Positions 37,801-48,651 of a stretch of DNA of 64,000 bases are shown piece by piece. Where the stretch lies: NCBI GenBank assembly GCA_024138015.1, contig JAMXBB010000007.1, positions 86,976,482 to 87,040,481 of the forward strand, written 5' to 3'. Origin of the DNA: Lumnitzera littorea (Eukaryota; Streptophyta; Magnoliopsida; Myrtales; Combretaceae). Made by a program: the position numbers and the translations under genes. The notes under the pieces are model-generated. The model was not told where the DNA came from, ran no database searches, and saw only the letters and a list, made by a program, of their open reading frames with translations. Position 1 is the first letter of the stretch; the number at the start of each line of letters is the position of its first letter.

Positions 37801-38338
37801 GAATATCAAAAGAATTATTGAGAAAATGGCCATTACGTATCGAGATTGGTATGAGATGTTACCATTTGCACTCATGGCCTATCAAACTTCTATCAGAACA
37901 TCAATAAGGGCAACCCCCTACTCGTTGGTATACGGAACGGAGGTTGTACTGCCAGTGGAGGTTGAGATCCCGTCTCTCAGAATATTGTCGGAAACTTAGT
38001 TAGATGAGGCTGATTGGGTAAAGAAGCGTATCAAGCAGTTGAACTTAATTAATGAAAAGAGGCTGATAGCTTTATGCCACAACATTTGCTATTAGTAACG
38101 AATGGCCCGGGCTTTCAACAAAAAAGTACGACCCCGAAGTTTTGAGCAGGGAGATATGGTGTTGAGGAAGGCGTTGCCTAACACAATTGATTCAAGAGGG
38201 AATTTTACCCCAAACTATAAAGGGCCTTATATTGTGAAGAAAGTATTGCCTGGGGGAGCTGTAATCTTGTCTCAAATGGATGGTTCGGACTTGAAGGACC
38301 CAGTAAATGTTGATGCGTTGAAGATGTACTATCCTTGA
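34879..38338 (+). pseudogene. element B RT, RNase H, second RNase H and integrase
   Basis: The main body from 35066 stays in a single frame. RT: KPKKKKLRRFRTDV, then VCVDFQDLNQATPKDNFPLP and the active site YVDDM near 35710. RNase H follows to about 36520. A second, archaeal-type RNase H spans about 36600-36990; its first catalytic Asp is Ala (FFAGAAN). The integrase has a zinc-finger region with one Cys replaced (CHLYQ), a core with GIDIIGP, ITDNGTN and a kept Glu (NGAMEAAN), and a C-terminal tail ending ALKMYYP at 38335. Stops lie at 35543, 35765, about 35945, 36215, 37184, 37724, 37997, 38093 and 38096, with no frameshift. Confidence 0.93.
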
Positions 38339-39360
38339 ACATCAATGAAATTTTTGCAAATAATCTTACTATTAATGTAGTCTCGTTTTCATTTTCTACA
38401 TGCAAAGTTGGTATTCCTAGTAATTGTTAGCATTAGATAATATCCTTAGCCTTTCTCTTCCTCATTCCACTAAAAGACCCCACTTCTTGCTCTATTATCT
38501 ACCCAAATAAACCTTACACACAAAGAAACATAGGAAAAATAATTACTTAATTTGAAGCGATGACTATTGATAAAAATTCTTTTAATACTTTATTGTGGTT
38601 AACCCCTCAAAGAAAGGGAGATTCATTTCCTATTTTCCAGGACAGGGCCATGTTCAAAAAGAGTAACATGTGACGTATAAGTAGAAACTCGTTTGAGAAC
38701 AGGTGCTTGCCCGGAAAGCCAATGTTTGGACCGGAAGTTCAATACAGGACATCCTTGTTTGAAAAGAATATGCTTTTCATTCGTTTCAAGCTTAAGTTGC
38801 TTTCAAAAGAAGAAGAAGAAGAAGAAGAAGAAGAAGATGGGGGGTTTTGGGAAAAAGACGGCAAAAGAAAGAAGAAGAAGAACGAAAACAAGAAAAGCAA
38901 TGGTAAGGGTCAGAATTGTTGGTTCTAATCAGATTGCTCAATAAGACATGGGACTACTTGGGAGCTACCATTGAAACCAGGTAAGTAATTCTAAACTTGA
39001 TAAAACATTGTATTGGCAATTGGTTTCCTCCTAAGGATAATAGCTTATTTTCCAAAAACAATTTCTTAGCAAGATAGTTAGCTCGTAGAGCATGGTCCCA
39101 ATGTTTCTTCAACTTCCAATCGTCGAACTCACAGAACGTTACCCAACTCAAGATTTCTTTAAGGGATTTAGCATTTCGGTTAACTTATGTAGCGCTATTT
39201 CGACTCGAATTAGGGATTTAGCCAGCTCATAGAGTGCAATCCTAATCTAAAGCTTCTTAAGCTTCTGTTTAATTCCTAAAACAGTCCCAATTTATAATCT
39301 CTTAGGGATTTAGCAAGCTCATGGAGCTTTATCCCAATTCAAAGTTTTCTTCATGTTTTT
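38339..39360 (+). other. element B post-pol region
   Basis: Non-coding sequence after the integrase stop. It holds a (GAA)n run at 38808-38848. Two diverged repeat units start near 39210 and 39300 (GGGATTTAGCCAGCTCATAG and GGGATTTAGCAAGCTCATGG) and lead into the 83-bp array. Confidence 0.75.
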
Positions 39361-40275
39361 AGGTCTTAGCTAGCTCAAGGGGCGCTTTGACCGCCTTAGT
39401 TAGTCAACTCATTAAGGGCATGACCAAGTTTTCTTTATTTTTAGGTCTTAACCAGCTCAAAGGGCGTTTTGACCGCCTTGGTTAGTCAGCTCATTAAGGG
39501 CACAACTAAGTTTTCTTCATTTTTGGGTCTTAACCAGCTCAAAGGGCTTTTTGACCACCTTGGTTAGTTAGCTCATTAAGGGCATGACTAAGTTTTTCTT
39601 CATTTTTAGGTCTTAGCCAGCTCAAGGGGCGCTTTGATCGCCTTCGTTAGTCAGCTTATTAAGGGCACAACCGAGTTTTCTTCACGTTTTTAGGTCTTAA
39701 CCAACTCAAGGGGTGCTTTGACCGCCTTGGTTAGTCAGCTCATAAGAGCACGACCAAGTTTTCTTTATATTTTTAGGTCTTAGCCGGCTCAAGGGGCGTT
39801 TTGATCGCCTTGGTTAGTCAGCTCATTAAGGGCACAACTAAGTTTTCTTCATTTTTAGGTCTTAGCCAGCTCAAGGGATGCTTTGACCGCCTTGGTTAGT
39901 CAGCTCATTAAGGGCACGACCAAGTTTTCTTCATGTTTTTAGGTCTTAGCCAGCTCAAGGGGCGCTTTGACCGCCTTGGTTAGTTAGCTCATTAGGGCAC
40001 GACCAGGTTTTCTTCATATTTTTAGGTCTTAGCCAGCTCAAGGGGCACTTTGACTACCTTGGTTAGTCAGCTCATTAAGGGTACGACTAAGTTTTCTTCA
40101 TATTTTTAGGTCTTAGCCAGCTCAAGGGGCGTTTTGACTGCCTTAGTTAGTTAGCTTATTAAGAGCACGACCAAGTTTTCTTCATATTTTTAGGTCTTAG
40201 CTAGCTCAAAGGGCGCTTTGACCACCTTGGTTAATCAGCTCATCAGGGCACAACCAAAATTCTCGTTATTCTTTT
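39361..40275 (+). repeat. element B 3' repeat array, 83-bp period, 11 units
   Basis: Units start AGGTCTTAGCCAGCTCAAGG at 39361, 39443, 39525, 39608, 39692, 39775, 39858, 39941, 40024, 40108 and 40192, spaced 82-84 bp. Each contains GACCGCCTTGGTTAGTCAGC, CATTAAGGGCACGACCAAG and a TTTTCTTCAT tail. The array is between pol and the polypurine tract and has no spacers. The short phrase TTAG.CAGCTCA..GGGCGC is shared with the arrays of element A. Confidence 0.97.
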
Positions 40276-40424
40276 TTTAGAGATTTTGCTATTTCACAAA
40301 GGCACTACCCATTGCCATTCTAATCCTCGTCAAGCATCTTAACGTTCTTTAAGATAGAGTCGTCCTAAGGCAAAAACGGTGTCTCTTTTGTCTTTGTGGC
40401 AAAGTTTTGCTCAAACTTCACCAC

Positions 40425-40437
40425 AAAGAGGGGCAGC
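40425..40437 (+). other. element B polypurine tract
   Basis: AAAGAGGGGCAGC stands directly before the TGTAAATACC start of the 3' LTR, the place and form of the plus-strand primer in Ogre elements. Confidence 0.85.
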
Positions 40438-42672
40438 TGTAAATACCTAATTTTTACACCTCTATAGTCTTAATCTTTATTGTTACAAAAAGGGTCCTAA
40501 TTAAAAAAAAAATAAAAAATAAAAAAAATTAATTAACAAATAATGAAAATACAAAAAAAATAAGAAAAGGAAAAATTATAAAAATTTCGTAGATTTTTAG
40601 GAAGTAATTTATGTTAGGAATAATTAGTTATAGTGATTAGTTTTAGTTTTAGCTTAGTTAAAAATTTTATTTTAGGGATTTAGATAGTTTAAATATAATT
40701 TAATTGTAATGAATGTTAAGTCACAAGCCAGCGGCCTAACGGATAAATAGCGGAGTGTTTGGGGTGGATTTAGTTGGAGGTCATGGGTTTGAGTCTTAGC
40801 AAGCACATATGTCTTTATTTTTCTGTCTTTGTAGAAGAAAGATTTGAAATCGGATTCATATCTAATCAAATCATGTGAATTTATCATCAAATCAGATACG
40901 ATATATATGATAGGATTTAATTTGGACTTTATAAAAGAAAAACAACAACGGGAAAAGGGGCGGCTTCAAAAAAATCTGAAAATCTGTTTCATCTAAAAAT
41001 CTGCTACTGTAATTCAACCCAGATGATCAGCTAACCCCAACATGCAGCAGCAGCAGTGATTCATCACAATTCATCAAGCATCAGCATTGTCCACATGTAC
41101 AAAACGTTATGCAATAGCAGCGACTCATCGTGGTTCATCAAGCATCAGCACTGTCCATACGCACAACATGTCGTGCAGCAGCAGCAGCGACTCATCGCAG
41201 TTCATCAACCATTAGCACTGTCGACACGCAACACGCCATCCATGCTGTTTCATGAAGACTTTACCCCACCCTCCACTTGCAGACCAATCTGTAGAGTTAA
41301 CGTCCTCTTGACACATATAACTTCGCTGTCGCGCGTACGAACTTCCCCTACGGCTCTCACACCATCCATTGAACTGTACATCCACACATTACATCATTGC
41401 TGCAGTGCTTCACTACACACATGAACATGGCAGCATGTCCAGCAACAGTGTACACTACGCTCGCCCAATTGACAGCAGCCACAATGACGCACCCCTAACA
41501 AGCATAGCTTTTGGATACACGCCATACCAAATTCCCATCCACGACTAGCGACCGAACACACATAACTGCACACTATTACTCATTGACTTCACACACCCAA
41601 GCACTACACTCCTACACATGAAAGTCATAGTCTAACCATCCCTTATCACAGACGTGACACGATCACGCCATTACTACACCACGTTGGACACGCAACACTA
41701 ACTCGCCTGAGCAGCATGCTCCAATTGAATAGCCTCAAGTAAAGGTTGTTTTTTTTTTTTCTTTTTTTATATTATTTTATTTAGTTATTCTATTATATTG
41801 CATTATTGTATTATATTAGATCCTTAGTTAGTTATACGTGATTACATATATTAACTTAGTGGTTTCTTTTTGTGTTAGTTTCCTCATATATGTATATAGA
41901 CTAAGTATATTATGTATTACTTATTTAGATAGTTAGTTAATAATAGTGGTATAGATAAATATGTATATATTAGTCTAGGAAAATTTTTAAGATTATTTTT
42001 TTTTAGATTTCTTGCTTAGAAAACCAACCTTTAGAAGTAAAAATTAATGAAATATCAATAGGATTTTTAGGATGTCTAAGAGAGATTTTTTTTAAATTAC
42101 TTATGAGTTGGGATCCTTTAGATTTTTTTTTTGAATAAAACGAAATCAATTAAAATGTAAATTTGGACGGTTTTCAAAATTAAAATCAATCAACATACTA
42201 AAGATTTTTTTAGAGAACTATGATCGTCTGATTCCGGCTAGCGGGTACGTAGGCACTTTCGGGACGATGATAAAATCTGTAGAAACTTAGGTTTTTTTTT
42301 TTTATTTTATTTATCTATTTATTTTAAATATTATAATTAGAAAAATAATCCTAATTTTGGTAAATAAATAGTGGTATTCGTTAAGGGTTTAATAGGTTAG
42401 TCCCTGAACATGGAACCCTCTGATTCTTCGTTTAAAATTGAAATCAAAGACCGGTAGCCAAATCGTAATCAATCTACCTAATTGATTACGGTTTCTTTTT
42501 CTTTTCCCGACTTCAGTCGAGTGGCGACTCCAAAAATTATTTTCAATAAAAAGACCAAAATTTCTCAATTTCTTTAGTTGAGGATTAATATTAAATGGGT
42601 GAGGGTTTAGTATTAATTAGAAAATGAAAAATTAATTTCAAATAATAGAAAACCAAAAAATCAGGCTCGACA
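40438..42672 (+). repeat. element B 3' LTR (2.2 kb, complete)
   Basis: It starts TGTAAATACCTAATTTTT and ends GGCTCGACA. The first 930 bp match the 5' LTR, including the TATA box at 40930-40937 and the CAG-rich leader. The rest has no 5' partner because that part of the 5' LTR is deleted, but it matches LTRs A and C in order (GGCGACTCC at 42522 and AGGGTTTAGTATTAATTAG near 42603). The open frame at 41056-41424 is not a gene. Confidence 0.9.
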
Positions 42673-42677
42673 GGGTG

Positions 42678-43225
42678 TTTTCCTTCATTAATCTCTTTTT
42701 AGGGTCTTTAGCAAACCTATATGGAGCTTCCCTTCGTCAATCTCTATGTATGGTCTTAGCGAGCTCATAGGATACTTTTCTTTACTAATTTCTCTTTTAG
42801 GAAGCCCATAAGGTACTTCCTGTCATCAATTTCTATTAAGGTTCTTAGCGAGCTTATAGGGCACTTTCCTTTATCAATTTGTCTTAGGGTTTTAGGAGCC
42901 CGTAAAGCGGTTCCTATTACTAATCTCTCTTTATTGTTTTTAGCAAGCCTATAAGGCACCTCCTTCCATCGACTCTGATTTAGAGTTGTTAGTCCTCGAG
43001 AGACGCTCCCGCTTAGGTTAGTGAACTTAAAAGAACATGATTAGGTTTTCTAAATCGATTCTAATTTAGTGTTGTTAGTCCCTGAGAGACACTCTCACCT
43101 AAGTTAGTGAGCTTAAAAAAGCACGGCCTGATTTTTAAAATCAATTCTAACTTAAGGTTGCTAGTCCCTAAGAGATGTTCCTGCCTAGGTTAGTTAGCTT
43201 AGAATAGTACGATCAAGTTTCAAAT
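42678..43225 (+). repeat. element A 3' repeat array, right block, then 86-bp repeat
   Basis: After the B TSD the 48-bp units resume (42678-42965: TTAGCGAGCTCATAGGA, TTAGCGAGCTTATAGGGC and others). From about 42966 a different unit follows: TTGTTAGTCC-like words start at 42981, 43067 and 43153, a period of 86 bp. The 86-bp unit holds CCTAGGTTAGTTAGCTTAGA, similar to part of the 83-bp unit of element B, so the two arrays seem related. Confidence 0.85.
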
Positions 43226-43452
43226 TGATTTTTCTAGCTAGCTCCTAGGGCGTTAGACCCTTGTAAACTCACTTTTGTGTTTTGGACAGCTCTTAGAATG
43301 CCTTCTCTCACCTTTTACCATTCACCAAATCTTCAATAGATCAAACTTAAGATAGCTAGCTAGTTGTAGTGCTTCTTAAGGCAATTTTATTTCCAAGGCA
43401 AAAATGGTGTCTCCTTTTGTCATTGTAATAAAGTCTTACTTAAACTTCACTA
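43226..43452 (+). other. element A, end of interior
   Basis: Short non-coding stretch after the repeat array. It carries GGCAAAAATGGTGTCTCCTT at about 43399, matching GGCAAAAACGGTGTCTCTTT before the polypurine tract of element B at 40370. Confidence 0.7.
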
Positions 43453-43466
43453 CAAAGAGAAGTAGT
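43453..43466 (+). other. element A polypurine tract
   Basis: CAAAGAGAAGTAGT stands just before the 3' LTR and is a decayed form of the B tract. Confidence 0.75.
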
Positions 43467-45900
43467 TATAGACATCTCATTTTTGTCTCTTATAGTTTTA
43501 GACTTTTTTTTTTTAGAATGCGAAAAAGGGTCCTAATTCAAAAATAAGAAAAAAAAAGAGAAAATTTAGAAAAATAAAAAAATAGAAAGTTTAGGAAATT
43601 ACAAAAAGATACAAAATAATAATAATACTTTTTTTTTGAAAAAAAAAAGTTATCAACTCTAAGTATAATAAATTGTTAGATTAAGCATGATAGAAAATTA
43701 TTTTGTACGGGACTAAACTTATGGGTTGATTTTAAGTAGGAGCTTAGTTTGGCATAGTTTTTATTTTATTTTGTTTCTCTATTTATTAAAAAAAAAAAAG
43801 TAAGAAGAATTAGAAATAAAGGGTGGGGGGGTGGTTTGGCGCGGCGCGGGTGAGGTGTGGAAGGGAGAGTGTCAAACCAGGTTACACCTGTCCCATTTAG
43901 TTTTGGATCAAGGCTAAAGGCCCTTATTGAATGGAGAGCCTGCACGGAACATGTGTGTTGCGCTTGTTGTTTGTTTTCTCCAAGTGCATGAGTTTCACGC
44001 GCTTGCCTGGGTGCACTTGCATGTGCGGACTCACATCCTCGAGCTCCATCATCTTTCTTTTTGCATGTTTCATAGAATCCTTGACAAGCTTCCATATGAA
44101 GCTAGCTTGGTGGCTCATGTTTGAGCCACCTTTTCGTGTGGATAATACATAATTTCACTTAAATTCTTGGTGGAACAATGTAGTAAGCATAGCATACTTT
44201 GAATTAAACTCCAAAAACTTGCCCAAATTCAAGCTTTTATGGAGTCAAATCTATCATAAAAAAAAAAAAAAAATTAGACCCATGATATCAACTTCCCTTT
44301 TACCTAAGCTTAATTTAAGCATCCCAATAAAAATTGAAGCATCCATTGGTTGTTTTAGGCAACAAAGAGCATTTGGAGATTCTATTTTGATTATCATTTC
44401 AGCCAACATCAAGCAAAAATCGGATCAAACTAATCAAGACCCATTAATTTTCAATTTCGAATTTAATGGTGTTTTGGACTTTCTTGAACTTCTTTAAGCT
44501 AGGCACAATATAAAAAGGGCTTAGGGATCACATTTCAAAGGGAAGCCCGATAAAAAACACTCCATATAAGTTCAAATTCGAGCTTTCTCTCTCTAGCTCA
44601 TGAGCTTCTCTTTCTCTCTCCAAAACCACCACTTTACGGTAGTTTTCAAGCAAATTCATTACCTTTACTACCATAAAAAACCTAAGACCCAATCTTCAGC
44701 CACCACCACTGTAGGGTGGTTTTCGACCACCACTAAATAGCTACTTTAGGTCGTGGCACTTGCTCACCACCCTCATTGTCTAATAAAAAACACATGAAAC
44801 CCATAATTCCCATTTGAAAATTGATTGAGAACATCCCATGAAACACCTTATCAATTGGAGTTTCTTCTTCTTCACCGCACGCACATTCCTTGCATGTGAT
44901 GGCTCGTATGTTAACCCATGATCTGACCTGCATGTCTTGTCTCCAATTTGGTCTGCGCTCTTTGCAATTTTTGTTGTTTTATTTTGTCTTTTTTTAAAAA
45001 AAAAATTTATTTGTTTATTTATCCCTTGTAAATATAACCTAAAAAAACGAAAAAATAAAAAGAAAAAGGGAAAAAAAGAAGGAAATGAAATAGAATAAAA
45101 TAAAAATAATAAAATAAAATAAAAGGAAATAATAAAAAATTAAAATGGAAAAAAAAAACATTTTGGCACTTAGAAAAATCAATTTTCCAAATAAATGAAA
45201 ATAGATAAATCCTTTTCAAAATTAGCATATTTTTAGAATTTTCCAAAAATAAAAAAATCTCCAATTTAGGACCATTTTAGAAAATTTTCTTTAAATAAAC
45301 TCAAATTGGGTCAAGAACATAGACATGATCTTTTTCAAAAATTAAAATCAACTTAACCATCTAAAGTTTTCAACGAACTACAGAAATTTGATCTTGAATA
45401 GTGAGTATGTAGACACTTGTAGTAATTATTAGACGACTTAAAATATAAAAAAATTTATTTTTCTACCTTTTGTAAATAGTCACTCAATTTATCCTTTTTT
45501 GTAGATCCATTTCAATTTATTTAGTCGTATATGGTTAGATATTTTTAATGGGTATTTCAAAGATAAAATTAAAATCGAAAAGTTAAAAAGTAACACTCGT
45601 TGAGGGTTTAAAGGATATCCCTTAGATTCAAAAGCTTTAGTTTTCAAAACTTTTTTTTAAAATCGGTTTTTCAAATAGACCAATATTTAGGTTAAATCAA
45701 TCCACTCAATTGATTTAACATCATTTACTCTTTTTCTCGGCTCCAATTAGGTGGTGATTTCAAGAATTTTCAATATGCGTTTAAAAACTTTGGTTTTTCT
45801 TGATTTTTAGTTGATGATCAATATTTAATGGGTCTTGTTTGATATTAGTTGAATTAAGGAAAATTAATAAAAACTAAAAAAAAAAAAATCAGACTCAATA
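43467..45900 (+). repeat. element A 3' LTR (2.4 kb)
   Basis: It starts TATAGACATC and ends ATCAGACTCAATA, with atagt beyond it as the right TSD copy. It is co-linear with the split 5' LTR. A TATA box TATAAAAAG lies at 44509-44517. It has no insertion at the site where the 5' LTR is interrupted, which makes it the reference for the empty site. Open frames inside (for example 43766-44095 minus) are by-products of LTR sequence. Confidence 0.88.
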
Positions 45901-48651
45901 ATAGTTTAGTTTTTATCATTGATGGACATGATTTATTAAAATTAAAAAAAAATTATTAATAGTTTCTATATTGCTCTATTTATGATATGATTTATTCAAA
46001 TTAAATATAATTTATCGTAACATTATAGTAATATAAAGTTATCCCACAAAACCCTTAAGTTTTGACTCATCTTCGGCTTGCTTCAACTTCTTTCATGAAA
46101 CTTTTACCTTTAATTCGTAACATTATTTTCAAAGTTCTGCTTCGCTTTTGTGAATTGTGGACAACTTTTGTTTAGAACATATAATACATTTTACGCTTAC
46201 AGCTGCACATTATATAAACCTACATGTGAATTTAACATGGTATTTTCTTATCATCAAAATATTTTTAAGAAATACCGAACAAAGTGAAAAAGTTCCCCTA
46301 TCTTTTTATGTTCTTATTATTCTTTTTATGGATATATTAATAACATTACATTATATTTTATTTTGTGTCTCAATAATAATCAAAATTCTTTCCTCTTTCC
46401 TTTTTTTTGTTATCCAAATACACTGAAAAGAATTAAATCCTATCATAACTTTTTTCTCCCATATTTTTTTCTCTAATATTATTCCTCACATATTACTTTC
46501 TTCGTACCATACAAGGTGATAATGACTCCCTCCGGCGGTGATATGCTAAGTACTTGTTGTCGACGATCTATTTATGTTAAGCTGAATTCATCTTCCGCAA
46601 GGGCTCGAGCTAGTTGATTGCATAGATCATATCCAAAATTCCATAATAATTTATTATAATAACTTTCCTTTAATTTCTCTATGATCGATTAAATTGTAAT
46701 TCTTATATTTATTTATTGTATCACAATAATATACATACATATATATATATATAGACACGCATATTATAGATGTACGACACGAGACTATTTTGGGACGTTT
46801 TAATTTTATGGACAAGGCAAATATTACCATACATATGAAAAATTCTGTATTGAATAGAAAATTCCCGTCCTACCCTACGGCTTCTAATAAAATAATGAAA
46901 ATCTGAAAAGTACTTGATTAGAAAAACCCAACAGTCCCAATCGTCGGTAATATAATTATCAAATCATATGACATACATTTAGAATAAGAACAAAAACAAT
47001 AGAAAATAAAGATATTATGGGATGCTTTCAAAGCCGTCGCTAGGGAAAAGAAATAAAAAAATAAATTAAATTTTTTATATTTTTAATTAATAAAATTTAC
47101 TTGAAAACTTTAATTTCCTTTTAGCTTTCCTAAATAAAGAAGATTGTAATATAGTAACTACTATTGAATAATAGAACAGAAATGGTAAGTGCCTAATACA
47201 TATTTAATCTTTTTAAGCGTATTTGAAAGACAAGATCAATTTCAACATTAAACAGCTATTATTGAGTTTAAATAATAAATGGAAATACAATATTTTCTTA
47301 TAACAGATATCTGTTAGGAAATTACAATTATGATCTAAAATAAAATATAATTAAATGCAACAATAATTCTTCTATAACCAGATGTGCCCCCTTTTTCTAG
47401 TAGCACCAATTATTAACTATATATAATTGCAGCTTAAATAGTAATTTTAAGAAAATTAATTTTAAAGAAACCAAAACCGTACAAAATGTCATCACAAGAT
47501 AAGGATGCGCTTCAACAAGCGTCTAAGCAAGCCATCCTAACAGTCAACATTGTCGGATATTTGAAAGTCCATTGTACATCTTCCTATCGTACACTTAAAG
47601 ACGGCTGCTACTTTATTTCTATTTCTATCATCATCATTGTTTTTATGTTGTGTTATTATTATTATTATGTCACCATTTTTAATCTTGTCTCTTGATCTTG
47701 CATCCACTGTTTTAGGCCCTTTGGTTTGGGGGTCCAGTGATCGTATCGCAAACTTCATTTATTCTTTGGACTTGTATACAAACCACAATCCAAAAAGTAT
47801 TTCTATATATTTTGTTTATTAGTTTTATTTATATCTCGTTTTAAGCTTGCTTCTTCTTAACTGTTTTAGGCCTTTCCTAGCCGCCCCCCTAGAGAAATTG
47901 ATGAAATTTTGGCCTTGTTCAAAATTCTTGATGTCTTTTCCATCTTAGTATGGTTTTTTGAGGTTGCTATTGGTTAAAGATTGTAATCCTGTAATTACCC
48001 AATTGAAAAAGTTTGAAGCTTTGGAGTTATTAGTATTGGGTTTTGCCTGGGATTGGTCTAGTGTATGCACTTTCGGGAAATTCAATTAAGGGGTTGATAA
48101 TTTAATGCTAAAGGTTGATAATTGTTGGGGTTTGGTAAAGTTGACAGCTTTTGATAGGTGTCAAAAGTGTGTTTCGATTGGTTTTGAGTTTGGGGAAGAG
48201 AAAGTTGGAACTTTATTAGGTTTTATTTGCTTTAGGGCACTTTAAGAGTGTGTGATAGCTGGAGGAAGTTGAAATTTTTGTGTTGGGAACCCGATCATTT
48301 AGTTAGTTAGTGAATTGGGATTTGAAGTCAGTATTGATCTGGGTATTATCTGGAGTGACTCGTTTGAGCTGTAAGGTCTTATGTACACTGAATTTTGAGC
48401 TCAATTCTGTATTAGGAATTGCACATGTCAGCTTGATCGTTTGGCCTTCTGGTAAAAGAATTTGAGCGTTTGGCTTTCGCTAATTGCAGAGTCGAGTAAC
48501 CTTGCATATGCTGGCTAAAGCTTGTGCAAGGGTAATCCTGCCCGGGAGTGGTTTCAGATGTCATAGGTTTTTGCTCCCTTTCATTGACATGAAGTAAAAT
48601 TTTCCCTTTGTTGTCTCAACATAGAGGGTTTGTATAATCTTCTGTGTGACA
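45901..48651. other. intergenic region and upstream region of the kinase gene
   Basis: AT-rich DNA without a recognised gene. A (TA)n run lies at about 46736-46754 and a (TTA)n run at about 47653-47668. A TATA-like ACTATATATAATTG at 47417-47430 could serve a promoter. A small frame at 47486-47695 starts MSSQDKDALQQASKQ after a favourable A-rich context, but is unrecognised and its end is low-complexity. The leader of the kinase mRNA must lie in the right part; an intron there cannot be excluded. Confidence 0.6.

Larger units (their letters stand above)
28817..42672 (+). mobile_element. element B: nearly complete Ogre-type Ty3/gypsy element (13.86 kb)
   Basis: It is flanked by an exact TSD gggtg (28812-28816 and 42673-42677). 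The element starts TATAGACACC and ends GGCTCGACA. Layout: a truncated 5' LTR, ORF1, gag, protease, a likely intron, RT-RNase H-second RNase H-integrase, a 3' repeat array, a polypurine tract and a complete 3' LTR. The extra ORF before gag, the intron between protease and RT, and the second RNase H mark it as Ogre within the Tat lineage. Every frame carries stops and the primer site is deleted, so it cannot move on its own. Confidence 0.92.
12681..45900 (+). mobile_element. element A: old Ogre/Tat-like LTR element, split by three insertions
   Basis: Its two LTRs (12681-14700 plus 17804-18341, and 43467-45900) are co-linear. Both start TATAGACAT, a decayed TGTAGACAC, and end CTCGATA or CTCAATA. 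Flanking bases are atagc (12676-12680) and atagt (45901-45905), a TSD with one C-to-T change. Removing insertions leaves about 9.75 kb. The interior holds a leader, one 76-codon frame, degenerate repeats and a 3' repeat array, but no gag, protease, RT, RNase H or integrase can be seen. It would have depended on enzymes from a relative such as element B. Confidence 0.85.

Noticed and set aside
39361..40275. Regular array considered as CRISPR-like
   Set aside because: Units are directly joined with no unique spacers, and it is in a plant retrotransposon 3' UTR.
41056..41424. 122-codon open frame (+)
   Set aside because: It lies in the CAG-rich leader part of the B 3' LTR, and the matching part of the 5' LTR gives a different, shorter frame.
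43766..44095. 109-codon open frame (-)
   Set aside because: It is inside the A 3' LTR, on the strand opposite to transcription, and is not kept in the 5' LTR.
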